From: Patagioenas fasciata
Lineage: Eukaryota; Chordata; Aves; Columbiformes; Columbidae
Assembly: GCF_037038585.1 (NCBI RefSeq)
Contig: NC_092520.1
Coordinates: 151,837,104 to 151,901,103 of the forward strand
Length of the DNA stretch: 64,000 nt
Direction of reading: 5' to 3'
Shown: one piece after another, positions 32,094 to 64,000 of the stretch
Layout: every line of letters starts with the position of its first letter
Position numbering within the stretch: position 1 is the first letter of the stretch
Position numbers and translations under genes: made by a program
Notes under the pieces: model-generated
The model's database searches: none
Told to the model about the DNA's origin: nothing
The model's input: only the letters and a program-made list of their open reading frames with translations

Positions 32094-35000
32094 GGCTCAA
32101 AAGAGGAAAAAATGGCTTTCAAGCAGTGAATACTAGCACCCTGGTTTTTTTCAAGTCTTAATGCTGTAAAATGTTGTGAGGAGGGAATCCTGGAAAAGAT
32201 TACAGGAGATAGAATCTCCAGAAAGAAAAGCAAGTAGTTTGCTGAAGGGAGGCCATTCTGAGTTTTGGGAGGAAGATGAAATATTCATATGTACCTGATT
32301 GTTCTCTGGAAAATATAGGCTAAATGAAAGATTTATGTGCTGCATTTCAGAAAAAATATTATTAACTGATTGGCTAACAGGAGCTAATCTTATGTAGATG
32401 TGGAGGGTCAGGTCTGTTCGATTAAATTCTTTGAAGATCTTCATGGGACGTGGAACAGACGTGGCTGCTCTTCTGTTGTCTTCAGTGAGCGTGCATCATA
32501 CTTACAGATAAAATATCTACGAAGCTGAACATGTATCCTAAGACTTGAATATTTTAATAGTGGGGTCATAATTGTAATACAATCCGTGTTTTCCTCATGT
32601 TTTCCTCCCCTAAAATTGGTACAGGCATATTGTTCATATGTAGTAACAGAAGAATTTATGCCAAAATACATGGGGTTTTAAATTAGTTTAATTAAAATTG
32701 AGAGTTCTGTATTAGGCTGTATTTTAAAACTAATACGTGCTAGCACAGCTGTCATTATTTGCACAGCTATCAGTATTTGTTAATTATTTGATTTTGAGCA
32801 AAAGTAGTAGACCATGTTTAAAAAACTCCTTTACAGTCCTGTATCTAGCCCAAACTTAAAGCAATTATGTGTATGTATATATATATAAATGCAGCCATAC
32901 CATCAAGTATGAAGCACTGAGTTGTGGTTTTGTTTGCTTGTTTGTTTTTAAAGGGCTCTTTCCTCTAACTCTGTGGAAAGTTACTTGTTTCAGACACAGC
33001 CAAATTGGAATAAAGTTCAGGCAAAAGTTTTCTATGCAGAACATATTACAAACAGTTAATTTGATTTGGATAGAACAAAATCTAGTTATTGTAATCAAAT
33101 GAGGTGTGTGTTATAAGGATCAGAGGAGAGTCAGCAGCATGTTGAGTGCTTTCTCATTTGCATTTGTGCTAAGGCTATGAAAAGGTTATGCAAGTGTAAT
33201 TTAGCAGTGTGGACACTTATCTTGATACGAGTTCATGTTTTGCTTTAGGACAGAAAAGAGATCCTCTTGATGTGGGGTAAATTGCAATAAAGCATTTTTA
33301 AACCAGTGTAATAGTTTTATACAGCTTTAATTACAGTATCTGAAAACTGAAGATAAACCAGTGCTGTTTTTCCAAGTAAATGAGGCCTGAGATCACCTGT
33401 ACATTTCTCTAACCGGATGTCAGTTGAAACGTGTAAAGTGCAATTTGTGCTTGCTTTGAAGCTCATTTATTCTAATCCAATGGTATAAGACATCATTGGT
33501 TTTCCTTGCAGAATTTTTCCTCTTTGTTTTTTATGATTTCTATCTTGTTTATGCTCATGACATTAAAACATACTCTCCTTTCTGACTAGTTAGCGTTACA
33601 GTGTGACTGTAGTCATGCTTTTCAGGCAAATGGTTGTGTAGCTGGATGATAACTTGCAGATTTTCCAAAGCAAGAGCAATGGGTACTAGAGGAGGCTGCC
33701 AGAAATTGGAACAACAGAAAAAAGTCACTGACCTGTGTTGTAGTTTTCCGAAGCCTCTAGAAGCAAGAAGAAAATACTTCTATATGTTTGCTGCGATATG
33801 TATGTATTGTATCTATTTCTCTTACAGCACATATATCTTCAAACCAGACACAGACCTATCAGTGTGCTGTTGCTGAACTCAGATTTACTGAGAAGGAGTA
33901 TACATTAACCCAGAGATGGATACAGGTCAGGAGTATTTATTTCTGCTACAAACCTGACAGTTAGACAATGACGTGGGTGTCTGGGCCTAACATAGGCCTG
34001 TGCTTGATGAACAGGCTCCTTTAACCAGCATAAAGCACAAATTGAGTTAGTGGAGCTTCATTAGGAGAGAATGATTCACCATATGGTCTGGTTGCAGGAC
34101 TGAAGCTTCCAGCTTAATTTGTAGTACAACGTGTTAAAAGGTGCTTAGGTCTGTTTGTTTAAATTTCTTCCTTTCATTCTTGAAAGGGCAATGGAGGTGG
34201 ACACATTGACCAGTCTCTTCTGATGTGCATCTCCAAAGTTTTGATTCATAAGACCAGACAAAGTAATAGGACTGCATGGCTGGAGACAAATCCGATAGGT
34301 CTGGCATTAGAGAGTAAATGTTACTATTTATTTTCTCTGAATAAAGTATCTGTTTTAAAGAGAACTTCTATAAAGAGAGGTTGCATTCTTATAGTATATG
34401 TGTTATGTAACTCAGTTTGCAGCAATGCCATATACCCTTACATTGTCTCTTGGCTTTGAGATGTTGATGTTGTTTAAAAGAAGGTAAACCCACCTCTTTT
34501 TAAAGGCTTTTTTTGAATTATAGATCCTGCCTCTTGTTATAGGAAATGTCACACAGTCTTAAGACTGTTTTCAGTTGGTTTTGACTTTGGAAAAGTTTCA
34601 GTATGTGGGCTTGAAGGTTGTTAACAACAGGCTTTTTCTTTGTTTTGAAATTTCAAGCAGAGATTGTTTAGGGGGAAGTATAAATTGTTAATTAAACTGT
34701 TCTGGTTTAGAACAAAGAGTTGAAATGGGAGGCTGTGTCCCATGTGCTACAAGTGTTCCTCTGAAAATTGCTTGACTGTGGAAATTGCAGGATTTGGCTA
34801 AACTTCCCTGAGGCTGCCACTGTGCGAAGCCACAGCGAACCCAGTGGCCTGTGGTATGACATTCATGCAGAGCTTGTATTTGTATCATGTTTCAATGTAA
34901 CTTTATTTGATCAGTTAAGTTTATTCCGGCAAACAAACAGTCCATCAAAAATAATTTTGAGCCAAAATCTCCTTTTGCCTGCGTTTAGGAAAGAAAATTT

Positions 35001-37060
35001 TAGTAATTCAGTTCTTGTGGTATGTGAGGTTTTTTTTATTACTTTTGTTTCTTTAAACATTTTGAGGGTGAAGGCTATTTCCTCTTTTGCTTCTGTGCAA
35101 TTTACACTTTGCATAGCAAGATTAATCTTTTAGTTGGAGGTCAAGGACATCTGGCAGAGTTTTCAGTCATCTCAAGAACGGTAAAAAGTCAGAGCTATAT
35201 ATAAAGTGCTGAGCAATAAGTGACATAATTATATGATCACCTTACCTAAATTTGTCTGTAAAGGAAACAATGAAATATGAAGCACTTGAAACTTTATTGA
35301 AGTTTCATTGGTCTCTTTAAAGATTGACAGCTGTTCACCATTTTCTCCAAGATCTTCAGATTTATTGTAAGTTTTATCTTTGGGTGAGTGAAACAACCCA
35401 GTTCCCCAGGTATGGGGGGAATCCTGCCAGCCGATGGCTTATGGCCTCTTGTTTCTTGCATGCTCATAAACGCATTGCAAATAAGATTGTAGGATGTGGT
35501 TAGGTACAGTGGGGGAAAACCAAACCAAAACAACAAAGCCAAACAACAAACCAGCAGTCCTGCTTGGTCTCATGCCATGATGTGACATGTTATGCCAGTA
35601 ATCAAGTCAGTCATGTAGAGGCAGGGGGCCTTTCCAGTATTTCTGCCAGGACCAGAAGCAGTTTGGTGTGACAGCATCAGGTTCTGTATAGGCTAATTTA
35701 CTCTTCCCAGAGGCAGATATTTTGAATTATTAGCTAGGAGCAGAATAAATTAGTCCATGGGAACTTTGGGCTGCTGCCCAGAGTTTTCAGATGACTTGGA
35801 AGCAATTCATGCACTAGAGACCAGGGCAACCAAATTTTTGCTAGATATGTGTGGGCCATGCTTCTTGTGGAATGTCATTTGACCAGAGCTTGCTCCCTGG
35901 CATTATTATGTGACAGAGCCAGAAAGATATCCCTCCAGCAACTCCTGCTGGAGAGGGAAAAAAAATGCCCACATAAAATTGTGACCTGGTGCAATTGCTG
36001 AATTGATTTCCCCACCCCTGCCCCACTTCTGCCATGTTGGGTATCAGTTGTCAGGCACATACTGAAAGTGGGGATGTAATGGCTGAAATAATGTACCAGA
36101 ATTCACATGGCAAGGGGCCTGGATGGTAAAATTGTGCCACTTGGTTTACCAGGAACTGTCATAGCTTGTTTAGATTAAATACTTTCTTTTGGGAGGAGGG
36201 GTGGCTGACAAATGCTCACCTGGTAGAACTAAGGAGTCAGAATCTTTTCTACCAAGCTTCACTATGGAAATATAACATGTAAAGTATTCAGCTCTGGTTT
36301 ATTTTGGAGTTTGAGGAACAGTACAGAGACTACTGTTTTTTATTTCAATTGATTTCTTTTTCTACTCTCTTTTTAACCATATATTAATATGCATAGTTAG
36401 TGTGTGCTTATATTCTTGCTTTTCCACATTGGATGTGGCAAATTAATTTAAAATGGTGTTAGTATTACTGCAAGAGAAGTGAAGGAAGCAAATAAGTAGC
36501 CTCAATAAAAGATTTTTCTCCAAATAGTTTAAGATGCTTTTCCCAAAAGAAAGACTTCTGACTCTTTGACAAGAAACTATTTGTGTTGCTTTTGTCCATC
36601 CGCTGTCAGTCCAAGGCCATTTGCCTCTGCAATAAACAACTGTCTGATACAATCAGTCAAATGGTTTTATTGCTTACCAAGCTGTTCTCTTTGGAACACT
36701 GTACTGCAGAAGCTGCAGTAAGACATTGTCAGCTTTCCTAGCATTGCATTTTAATTTCATTCAGCGGGACTTTAATGAATTGTAGTATCTGTTACCCCAG
36801 TCTCGAGCTTTACTTGAAGGCTGTACTAGCTGATTAGATATCCATCCCTCAGTCACTGAAGTGCAGGAGCGTCTTTATCAGCCAAGTGGTTTCTGAGATG
36901 TTGAGTGCTCTTGGTAATCACAGACGTGAGAAGGAGCTGACAGGGCTGAGCAGGCTGCAGGGAGATTTGCGTGTTTCCCCCGTGAGAACAAAACTATGAA
37001 AAGCAAAGAAATGAGAGTGGTGTAATTAGAGGTCTAATTTGTCATGCATACTATATGTGA

Positions 37061-37117
37061 AAAACTTAACAGTTTCTCAAAAAAACACCAGTTTCTCAAA
37101 ACTTAACAGTTTCTCAA
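37061..37117. repeat. Short local duplication, 20-bp unit twice
   Basis: AAAACTTAACAGTTTCTCAA occurs at 37061-37080 and again at 37098-37117. A partial copy (CAGTTTCTCAA) lies between them. This looks like a small slippage-type tandem duplication. Confidence 0.8.
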
Positions 37118-39798
37118 AGATGTTTTATGTACACACATACGGAGATCACGTGGCACCTATGTCCTGAACCTTCGACAGTATCAACGGAGCTGGAGTCTGT
37201 GAACGGAGGGTACTAGGTAGCCTTTCTCTGCATGACTCCTGGTCGCAAAATTCAGCCAGAAGTGAAACACTTAGTTCATAAGCATTCTGTTTATCTTGAC
37301 AGAAATTGTTTATGTTACCCTCACTCAGGCCCCAGCTAATCCCACAGGCCCTGAATAGTAGAAGGATGCCAGATATAAATCAGGGTACATGGTATGTACT
37401 TGACACAACTGCATGCCTTCTTGGTTTTAGGTCCATGCTATCTCTTGCTCCACTCATACAATAAGAGAGTGCTCTGAGATTCTTCTTTGAAGAATAATTC
37501 TTCTGTGAAGCTCTTTATGTTTGGTGTGAGTTTTCTTTTTTTCTTTTATTTTTTTCCTCTTTAAATTGCAAGCCATACCTAAACAACTTTCAGTTTCAGT
37601 TTGTACGAAATAAGTGTCATAGGTGTGGTCAATATGACAATAACATGAAGAAAAGTCTGGGTTCTTTTGTGCATTTTGTGAAATATTGGATACATCTTTT
37701 TTTAGTTAACTCGCAGCTAGGAGATCACTTGGGCTGATCTGATTAAGAAAGGAAATTTAAAGTTACATTAGCTTGTAGGATTATATTTCATTTTAAGCAC
37801 AATTGTAGAAAAAATGTTGTAGGTTGGCTTTCTCGATTTCTGTATATCCCATTGCTTACATAAAAACTGATATCAGTTTTGGAAGAAGGAATGTATCTTC
37901 ACCTATGGACCCCAGATAAAGACAAATGAATTTCCATGTGTGCTTCTTCATGCCAGTTTACATTACCACAAATTTTCCAGTATTTGAGTCATTACTCAGA
38001 GACCAGCAGACGTGGCAAAAGACAGTTATCTGAAGTTGAGTTGTTTAGTAACTTATTTTTTAAACACCACTACCTCGTGTTCTAGCTCTGTCTCTGGTCT
38101 CATTGTTAAAACTTAGGGATTACTTTGATTTGTGTAAATAATCCATTTGCCTAACAGGTCTCCATACAGAAGCAAACGCCCCATGAAAGTTGCTCTAGTG
38201 AACAGAATTACATAAAGGAAACAAATTATCTTTTTATGTGTATCACATACATCAAGCATATGTTAGCGTTTCAAAAGCACCTTGTCTGAAATGCAGGGAG
38301 ATTACATTTGAAAGCACTGGGATCAGACACTCAAGCACACGTCTCTTTACAGGTCAGTCCTGGCTATTTGGGGAGCTAACCACAGATTGTCTGCAGCAAA
38401 AATGGGAGTTTCAATCCACAGCAGTGGTTTTCACATTCAAGGCCCTGTCTTGCATGTGCTTGCAGAAGAAACAGAGGTACTATCATTCTAGTTTGATAGT
38501 ATAAGAAAAATGAATGTGAAAGTTCAAAGCCTTCAGGTTTCAAGGGGTGAGTGATAGTGCTATAGAGCGCTGGATTGTCTTTTTCCAGGCTGCTATTAGA
38601 GATAACTCTTCTAACTTTAATGCTGGTGTCACAGAAAGGGAACATCAGTCCCTGGCTCTGCAGTATCCTCTTACTGCTTAGGCCAGAACTGCAACACCTC
38701 CATTGACTGCTAGAAACTGCTGTTACTGCTCCTTCTTGGAGAGCAGGCCAGACTGTGTTCAGGAGAACAACTGTGCCTTTTTCTATTCTGATTGAATTGC
38801 ATGTGGGGTTAATTAGCCCATAGGCTGGAGTGAAAAAACTGTCCAGTTCTAATGCATTTTTGCTTTGAAGGTAATTAATTGGGAATTACAGTGACAAGAA
38901 AACCTACAATACCCAAGAAATATGCCATGAATTGAGAATGACTTGCACTGAATCTCCTGATTTCGTAGCTGACTTGATTTTTTTTTTCCTAGTTGTGCAT
39001 AGAAAGTTGGATGCTGAAGCTAAATGTGAGTTTTCATTTTCTCTGCTCCAGGATGTTATAGCAAGAGAGTTCTGTAAAAACCTTCTCTGAATAGAAAGAT
39101 CAGAGAAAGCAAGTACCAGATTAGAAATTCTTTATGAAGTTGTCTTTTCTCTTGCCTTATCTGTTTTCTAAATATTTGCTATCTTGTTCTCCCCTTGTTT
39201 GCAGGATTTATCATGATGGATTTGTAGTAACATGTACCAGAAGCACAAACTACAATAATGAAATGACTATGTAATGTAAATGATAATGTAGGAACACTGA
39301 TGAAAGCTGTATCTGGTCTTCACAAGTATCCAAGTCTGGGAAGTCCGTAGGGTATCAAACTTTTGGCAATCACAATCGTAATGTCAATCAAGAACTCAGC
39401 CTTGTTGGGAAGGATAGAGCAGGCAGCTACCCACTGACAGACACTTAGAAATCCAAAGTTAATTGTTTTTTCTTTAATTTTGTTGTGGTTTTACCTGTAA
39501 AAATAAGGCAGGAGTCATTCTTTGTAAAATAGAGAATGCCCAGAGAAACATTGTCTGAAATCCTTAGATTTCTATTGGATTGCTGCTTTAGATATGTATG
39601 GGGATGAATGGCTGCGTAGCTTCTAGATGTGACAATGGGTTTTGTGGATCTCCTTGGTAGACGAACAAGCTATGTTTGATTACTGTATAGGGGAAAAAAA
39701 AAGTGCTTTTTATTGTAAAGAAAGTTTCTGAGCACATTGGAAATTCTGCATATGGAAGCTGTAACCTTTCTGCTGTGGAAGTGGTTTGGTCTTTTTGT

Positions 39799-39811
39799 CC
39801 CCCCCCCCCCC
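39799..39811. repeat. C13 homopolymer
   Basis: A run of 13 cytosines; length may be unreliable in sequencing. Confidence 0.9.
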
Positions 39812-40015
39812 GCCCAGGTATTAATAGATATGGCTCTAGTTCTCAGACTGCCAGAGTCTACAGGTATCACTGGCAAATGTTTCACTAGGTGATGAGGGGC
39901 TCAAAACACCCTAGGACTTCTGGGGATTTCATTATATTAGTTGTATTACAGATTATATATCCAGTTTGTTTTGAGCTTGTTCTGTTTGGGGATGTAAGCA
40001 GGTGTATACAGCACT

Positions 40016-40431
40016 TCATAGAATCATAGAATGCTAGGGATTGGAAGGGACCTCAAAAGATCATCCTCGTCCAAGCCCCCTGCTGGAGCAGGAACAGCTA
40101 GATGAGATTACACAGGCATGTGTCCAGGCGGGTTTTGAATGTCTCCAGAATAGGAGACTCCACAATCTTCCTGGGCAGCCTGTTCCAGTGTTCTGTTACC
40201 CTCGCTGAGAAGAAGTTTCTTCTCATATTTAAGTGGAAGCTTCTGTATTCCAGTTTATACCCGTTGCCCCTTGTCCTGCCATTGGTTGTCACTGAGAAGA
40301 GCCTGGCTCCATCATCGTGACGCTCCCTCTTTACATATTTATATTAATAGCATGCATACATACATATTAATGAGGTCACTCCTCAGTCTCCTCCAAGCTA
40401 AAGAGACCCAGCTCCCTCAGCCTTTCCTCCC
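40016..40431 (-). mobile_element. CR1 LINE, truncated 3' end, minus orientation
   Basis: The plus strand begins TCATAGAATCATAGAATGCT, the complement of the CR1 tail. It runs through the complement of the AACAGGCTGCCCAGG block to CTCAGCCTTTCCTCC. An AT-rich expansion with ATTAAT and CATACATACAT sits around 40338-40372 inside the element. The copy ends about 500 bases before the NT5DC3 start codon, right beside that gene's CpG island. Confidence 0.93.
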
Positions 40432-40499
40432 TTTTCAAATTAACACCTCGCTTTTGGCGAGTGTTTGTTGTGAATGAATCTCAGTTCCCAGTAGAGCAG

Positions 40500-40935
40500 G
40501 AGACCTGACGTATGGTGGAGACGTGAACCTGGGGAATGTTCCTCAGGCAGCTCCACTTGACCTTGAACCGTGGGATAAACCTTCAGCAGCTGCTGATAAA
40601 ATGCTGCCGGCAGTTACGGACGGGGGACACTCGCTTTCCCTGGTCGGGACCCTGTGTTAGCTCCGCCCGGGGACATGCCTGCCGGGCTCAGCCTTTCAGA
40701 AACCAAAGCATCTGCGCTGTGGAGACGAGCCGAGAGAGCGACGGGGCGTACTGGCGGCGAGCGCCCCGCACCAACTGGCGGTGCCGGGCCAGCCGCTCCG
40801 CCCGCAGGCGGGACGCCGTTACCTGCCACCGGCGGCCCGGGTGCCGCCCCCCGCCTCGGCGCGGCCCCGGGGCGGAGCTCGAGGAAGTGACTTCAGCCGG
40901 CAGCGGAGCGGCGCGGCTGAGCGGCAGAGCGGAGC
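40500..40935 (+). promoter_or_regulatory. NT5DC3 CpG-island promoter and 5' UTR
   Basis: Sequence turns abruptly CpG-rich from about 40600 and stays so past 41600, through exon 1 and the start of intron 1. There is no clear TATA box. The ATG at 40936 has A at -3 and G at +4, a strong context. The long upstream frame from 40536 is in another phase and contains no recognisable protein. Confidence 0.7.
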
Positions 40936-60171
<19,236 letters not shown>

Positions 60172-60205
60172 ACACTTGGTGACTTCTCTCTAAAACGGTC
60201 AAATA

Positions 60206-60225
60206 TATCTATCTATCTATCTATA
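60206..60225. repeat. (TATC)5 microsatellite in the NT5DC3 3' UTR
   Basis: Five TATC units, 34 bases after the NT5DC3 stop codon. Confidence 0.85.
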
Positions 60226-63048
60226 TTTTTTATTTTGAATGTACATGCATTTTATTTAAGTCATTTAAATCTGTTATCTTGATTTAGATGTAATTCTTAC
60301 TTGTTCTCATAAGTGTTGTACCTATTTTCTACTCTCCTGCTTGGAGATGTGAAATCTCCTCTCACGCACAGAAGAGATGATGGACTGCCAAAATAGGAGT
60401 GGGCTGGGAGGGAGGGCAAATCTGAGGGGAAAGACTGGTGGTGTTCTAGAGTGGTTGATTTTGTTTGTTTATTCATTGGACATTTCAATCTGCAGCCTTG
60501 TGCTTTGCAAAGAAATAACTGTACTCTCTGTTCTGACTGTGCTCAGAATTCCAGCTGGAGCCTCTAATGGATCTTGGCACCGAAAAGTTTAAACCCAGTA
60601 TTAGTAATTCAGTGATAGGCAGCAGCCAGGTTACGGTGAGAGTGAGAGGGATGGTGTGATGCAGTTTAACTCTCCTTGCTGCCGGAGCCTTACCTGTATC
60701 TGACCTGCCTGTCGAGGGGGTGGCATGGCTCTGCTGCACCGCAGTGGTTCCAGCACCTCCGGGCTCAGACTGAGGGGATTTTTCATCCTTCTGTGCGGTT
60801 TCTGTGCTTGTAAGGTCTGTGCTTTGCTGCAGGTGGACTTGAGCCTAAAACTGAAAGTGACAGCAACCTGGCCTGCTTCGGATTTCTTTTTTTTTTTCTT
60901 TAAACTTTTAGGCACCTTTCTTTTTAAATTCCAAAACACTTTAACTATCCACTCTCTGATAATAAAGCCATTTCAAAAGGTCTTGCATTTTGCATTTCAA
61001 AGTGGAGCCAGATCTCTTTCAGGCTTTAGATTGATCCTAAATGCTGCTTTTTAAAATTTTAAGTGTCTTACAGTGGCATGCAGTGTGGTTTTGCTGTTCC
61101 CTGGGAACATAGCCTTTGGTAATGGACTTTTACAGTCAAAAGTAAACACGCACAATGAGCAAATGAGTTGAAAGAAAACTTAAGAAACAAGAAAACGAAA
61201 ACCAGAGTTTTCCGATTACTTTTTTTTTTTTGTTGTTTTAGCTCAAGCCCTCAAAGCTGAATTGGGGGTGTTGGACAGTTTGCATCAAGCAAAATAATTT
61301 TGATGGTGCAGATTTGAAGTTTTATTGAATAAGTGAACTTGGAGGTAATGCATGAACACAAACTCTGGGTAGGATATATGTTCCAAAGATTTAAGCAGAA
61401 AAATGTCTTTTTTTTTTTTTTGCACAAGGAAAACATCTGTTAATGTGTTTCCTCGAACAGGCACTTTATAGAACTGCTATATAGTTGTTTTTAAATGAGG
61501 ATGCTTTCCTTTTTCTGCATCCAAAGGAAACCTTTTTTAACTGGTGCTTCCCACCCCAGCCATTTTAGAAGGCATAATATGATTAATGCTTTTCAGATTT
61601 TAGTTATTAAAGGCTCTGTTTTTAAAAGCATATAATTAACAAAATATATAGCATTTGGTATTCTTCACTTTGTTTTGGGATACCAGTTGCTTCCTACTCG
61701 TTTGTCAGGTAAACAAACTTTTGGTGACCAAAAGTTTTCTCTCTCTTTTTTTTTTTTTTTTTTAACCTGTCTGTATTATATGCAAGTACTTATATGGAAT
61801 TTCATATGCAGAATATTTCATATTTTTAAGAGAATGTTTGCAAAGTAAAGAATGTATTTTAATCTAGCCTGCACAATTTCTTAAGCAGTTTTCCTGTATG
61901 CTTGAAATCAGTCTGAAGTCCTCAGAGGGGGGTACAGATTTTATGTTCATGGTTTTCTTATGCTCCTGTTTCAAACGACATGCAGCACTCCTGAGGGGGG
62001 TGTGTGTGTATTTAAATGGATGCATATACTTGAAATCAGTTCATCTGACAGTCCTGCTGTTTTGCTGGGAGAAAAAGATGAAATTTTGCAGGAAGTTAGT
62101 CTGACTATCAGGAGACTTGGTGGTGGGGCTGTGCGAGAAATATTGATAACTTGATAATGAAACGTGGGGATGGAAATAACCCCAAGTTGCCTTCAGTTCT
62201 TTATCCTAATGCTCAGCGAGACCCGGGCTTGGTGTTACATATCTGTAGCACCTCTTATGCTCCAGAGATTTCAATACACTGTTTAAAACAATAAACCCCA
62301 AACCACTGTACGTTCTTCATCTTACCAGCAAATACTAGAATTGTGTTATTCAGTTTTGCATTATTGAATTTGATAATGTTTTGTTGGTTATACCTCTGTG
62401 ATGTTTCTTCTTTTAAAGCTGGTTAGGAGTCAGTTTGTTTGCTCAATTTTCCTGTGTTAATTGGGTTGGATGTTATCCCCATGATCCACATTTTGTTTCA
62501 AGATGATTTCCTCCTCTCCTCTTTCCTTTCTCTTAACTTACAAATCCAACTTCTGTACAAAGCTATGTTACAACAGCCAGCTGAAGTAAAATCTTGTTTA
62601 TATTGCATGGCTTATTGAAATAAACAGCATTGCATGAAAAAAAATCATTATGAGAGGATTGCGTTCCTTTAAAACAACCCAGCTATATATATTTTAGTGA
62701 GCATTTTAAAATGTATTATTTATTTTTCAGTGGTAGAATGTTGTTCTTTAACTTTAAAAAACATCTTGCATTTTTGTAATTATTTCAGAGAACTTGTGCT
62801 GTACACCTCAGCACTCTCTGCAGTACTTATTTTAAATTGTTATGTTATTAACTTCAAAGAGATTTATGAGCATGTTGAAAGGGCAGTGTCTCTTTATATT
62901 CATTTCAGGAGTATAGTTCATTTGAACACCAGAATAGAAATGTTCTTTCTGTTCTATCAAAGACTCTGAAGAATCTGTCAGTAAAAGAAGACTTTAATGA
63001 ACTGTGGAAACTTTATTTGTGATAAAAATATTTAATGATTATTACAAA

Positions 63049-63054
63049 AATAAA
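63049..63054 (+). terminator. Candidate distal polyadenylation signal of NT5DC3
   Basis: AATAAA followed within 30 bases by T- and G-rich sequence. It is the last well-placed signal before the sequence turns featureless. Proximal alternatives are at 60961, 62290 and 62619. Confidence 0.5.
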
Positions 63055-63070
63055 TGCTTGGAATTTATAT

Positions 63071-64000
63071 TTTGGTCCCTGCAACATTTAGTATTTTGGG
63101 TTACTGGGGAAAAGGACAGAATGTGAGTTGTATTAACTGCAAAACTCTGGGGGAAAACTCCCCTAAATATGTGTGTTTAGGCATGTTTGTGTTCTAACTT
63201 TTAAAATATCTTATAGATAAAAGCAAGCAAACCTTGACAGTATCACAGGGGAATGCTACTCCTGCAAGCGAGAAAATGTTCCTTTTCTTGCTGTTCTATG
63301 GTTTTTATAGTGTTCTCACAGTTTCCTATGGTGTTAATGTTTTGAGGGGGGGAAATGAAAGCAATTGAACTCAAGTTTGATTTGCTTCTAATAGTATGGT
63401 GTTATTTCTGTGCGTCAGTTAAAAGGCAATGCTGACATGCTTGGTAAAAATAACAGATGTGAACAAGTGCGTAGCTGCTTCTCTCAGACCTTAAAACGGA
63501 ATATGGACATGACGTGGCAAGGGTATGTTTGTTATCCACTTCTCACAAAAACGGCTCAAGAAAAATTTAGTTACTATTTAGATACCCTCATATATCACCT
63601 ATATGTCTTGTTAAACCTGCTACAATTACTATTTCCCTTTGTACAATGAGGTGAGATGTAAACAAACCATGGTCAAGTTGGAGCAAAGACAGAAAAGCTA
63701 GAGGAGCTGAGCAGGGTGGACAGGCTGGATGCGTTTCCTGCTGCTGGAATTCTTACAAGAAAGTATACTAGCAAAAATTCCTTTAAGTTTAAAAAATACT
63801 AGTTTACCACACGTTCTGTTTCACACTTGCCACTTCTAGATGTAACTGAGCAAAAATGAAAGCGTAGAGCTGGAGTACTAGCAAATTGGGGATATTTGCC
63901 AAGTTGGCTGTGTGTTTGAATCCATTTCAAAGCCTGTGCAGAAGAATAAAAGCAGTTAGACAGCAGGCTAGTGAAAGTCATACTTTTCACAGAGAAGTGT
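63071..64000. other. Intergenic DNA to the window end
   Basis: Nothing recognisable on either strand. Human gene order predicts STAB2 further on, converging on NT5DC3, but no STAB2 exon is visible here. Confidence 0.6.

Larger units (their letters stand above)
27943..40015. other. Intergenic DNA, gene-poor 12-kb stretch
   Basis: AT-rich sequence with no gene I can support. Small items noted: an exon-like plus-strand frame at 32001-32093, a short TA run at 32876-32887, a 20-bp repeat pair at 37061-37117, a C13 run at 39799-39811, and many short stop-bounded frames without protein character. Apart from the CR1 beginning at 40016, I recognise no interspersed repeats here. Confidence 0.55.
60172..63070 (+). 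other. NT5DC3 3' UTR (long form)
   Basis: There is about 2.9 kb of noncoding sequence after the stop with several AATAAA signals: 60961-60966, 62290-62295, 62619-62624 and 63049-63054. The last one is followed by T/G-rich sequence and is the best candidate for the distal end. The human gene also has a long 3' UTR. Poly-T and ATTTA-type AU-rich stretches are common. Frames inside it show no protein character. The extent is inferred from the signals alone. Confidence 0.55.

Noticed and set aside
39203-39275. A strong acceptor-like pyrimidine tract ending in TTTGCAG before a 23-codon plus-strand frame
   Set aside because: Too short to test, no partner exon, and no poly(A) signal at a suitable distance.
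63670-63740. A CR1-like stretch with GGAGCTGAGCAGGGTGGACAGG
   Set aside because: Purine-rich resemblance only. The diagnostic CR1 blocks and tail are absent.

Overview
This is about 64 kb of vertebrate nuclear DNA, most likely avian. The evidence is CR1 LINE 3' ends with the bird/reptile-type ATTCTGTG tail, TA-flanked mariner-like mini-elements, CpG-island promoters, and a complete HSP90B1 whose 795-residue product is close to chicken GRP94/HSP108 as I remember it. I cannot name the species. A few residues appear to differ from chicken, but I could not align them. Gene order (TDG, UQCC6, HSP90B1, gap, NT5DC3) matches the human 12q23.3 block read in the opposite direction.

Layout. 1-566 is the start of TDG intron 1 (minus strand), and 567-589 is the tiny first coding exon of TDG. 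590-1161 is a GC-rich head-to-head promoter shared by TDG and UQCC6 (BRAWNIN/C12orf73, plus strand, coding exons 1162-1269 and 2989-3084). 3330-7370 is intergenic between two converging 3' ends and holds a 78-bp mariner-like element. 7374-17416 is HSP90B1 on the minus strand, with all 18 coding exons resolved to the base. 17420-18330 is its CpG-island promoter, with two perfect ER-stress elements and, further out, a perfect RFX X-box. 18.3-40.5 kb has no gene I can support: repeats, an almost perfect 34-bp inverted repeat, and two isolated exon-like frames. In mammals the divergent partner here is TTC41 (GNN), a pseudogene in humans. 40.5-63.1 kb is NT5DC3 on the plus strand, with 14 coding exons (543 residues) and a long 3' UTR. 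63.1-64 kb is featureless.

Functionally these are neighbouring housekeeping genes rather than a system: thymine-DNA glycosylase (base excision repair), a mitochondrial complex III assembly microprotein, the ER HSP90 chaperone, and a mitochondrial HAD-type 5'-nucleotidase-domain protein. All introns I resolved are GT-AG, and the exon phases close into complete frames.

The observations most worth a second look are the orphan X-box promoter beside HSP90B1 with an exon-poor 22 kb behind it, the two exon-like frames in that gap, the 18.53-kb inverted repeat, the hairpin cluster in HSP90B1 intron 5, and a mariner-like element that seems to have lost 20 bp from one arm between short direct repeats. 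I found no retrovirus-like element that I could support.
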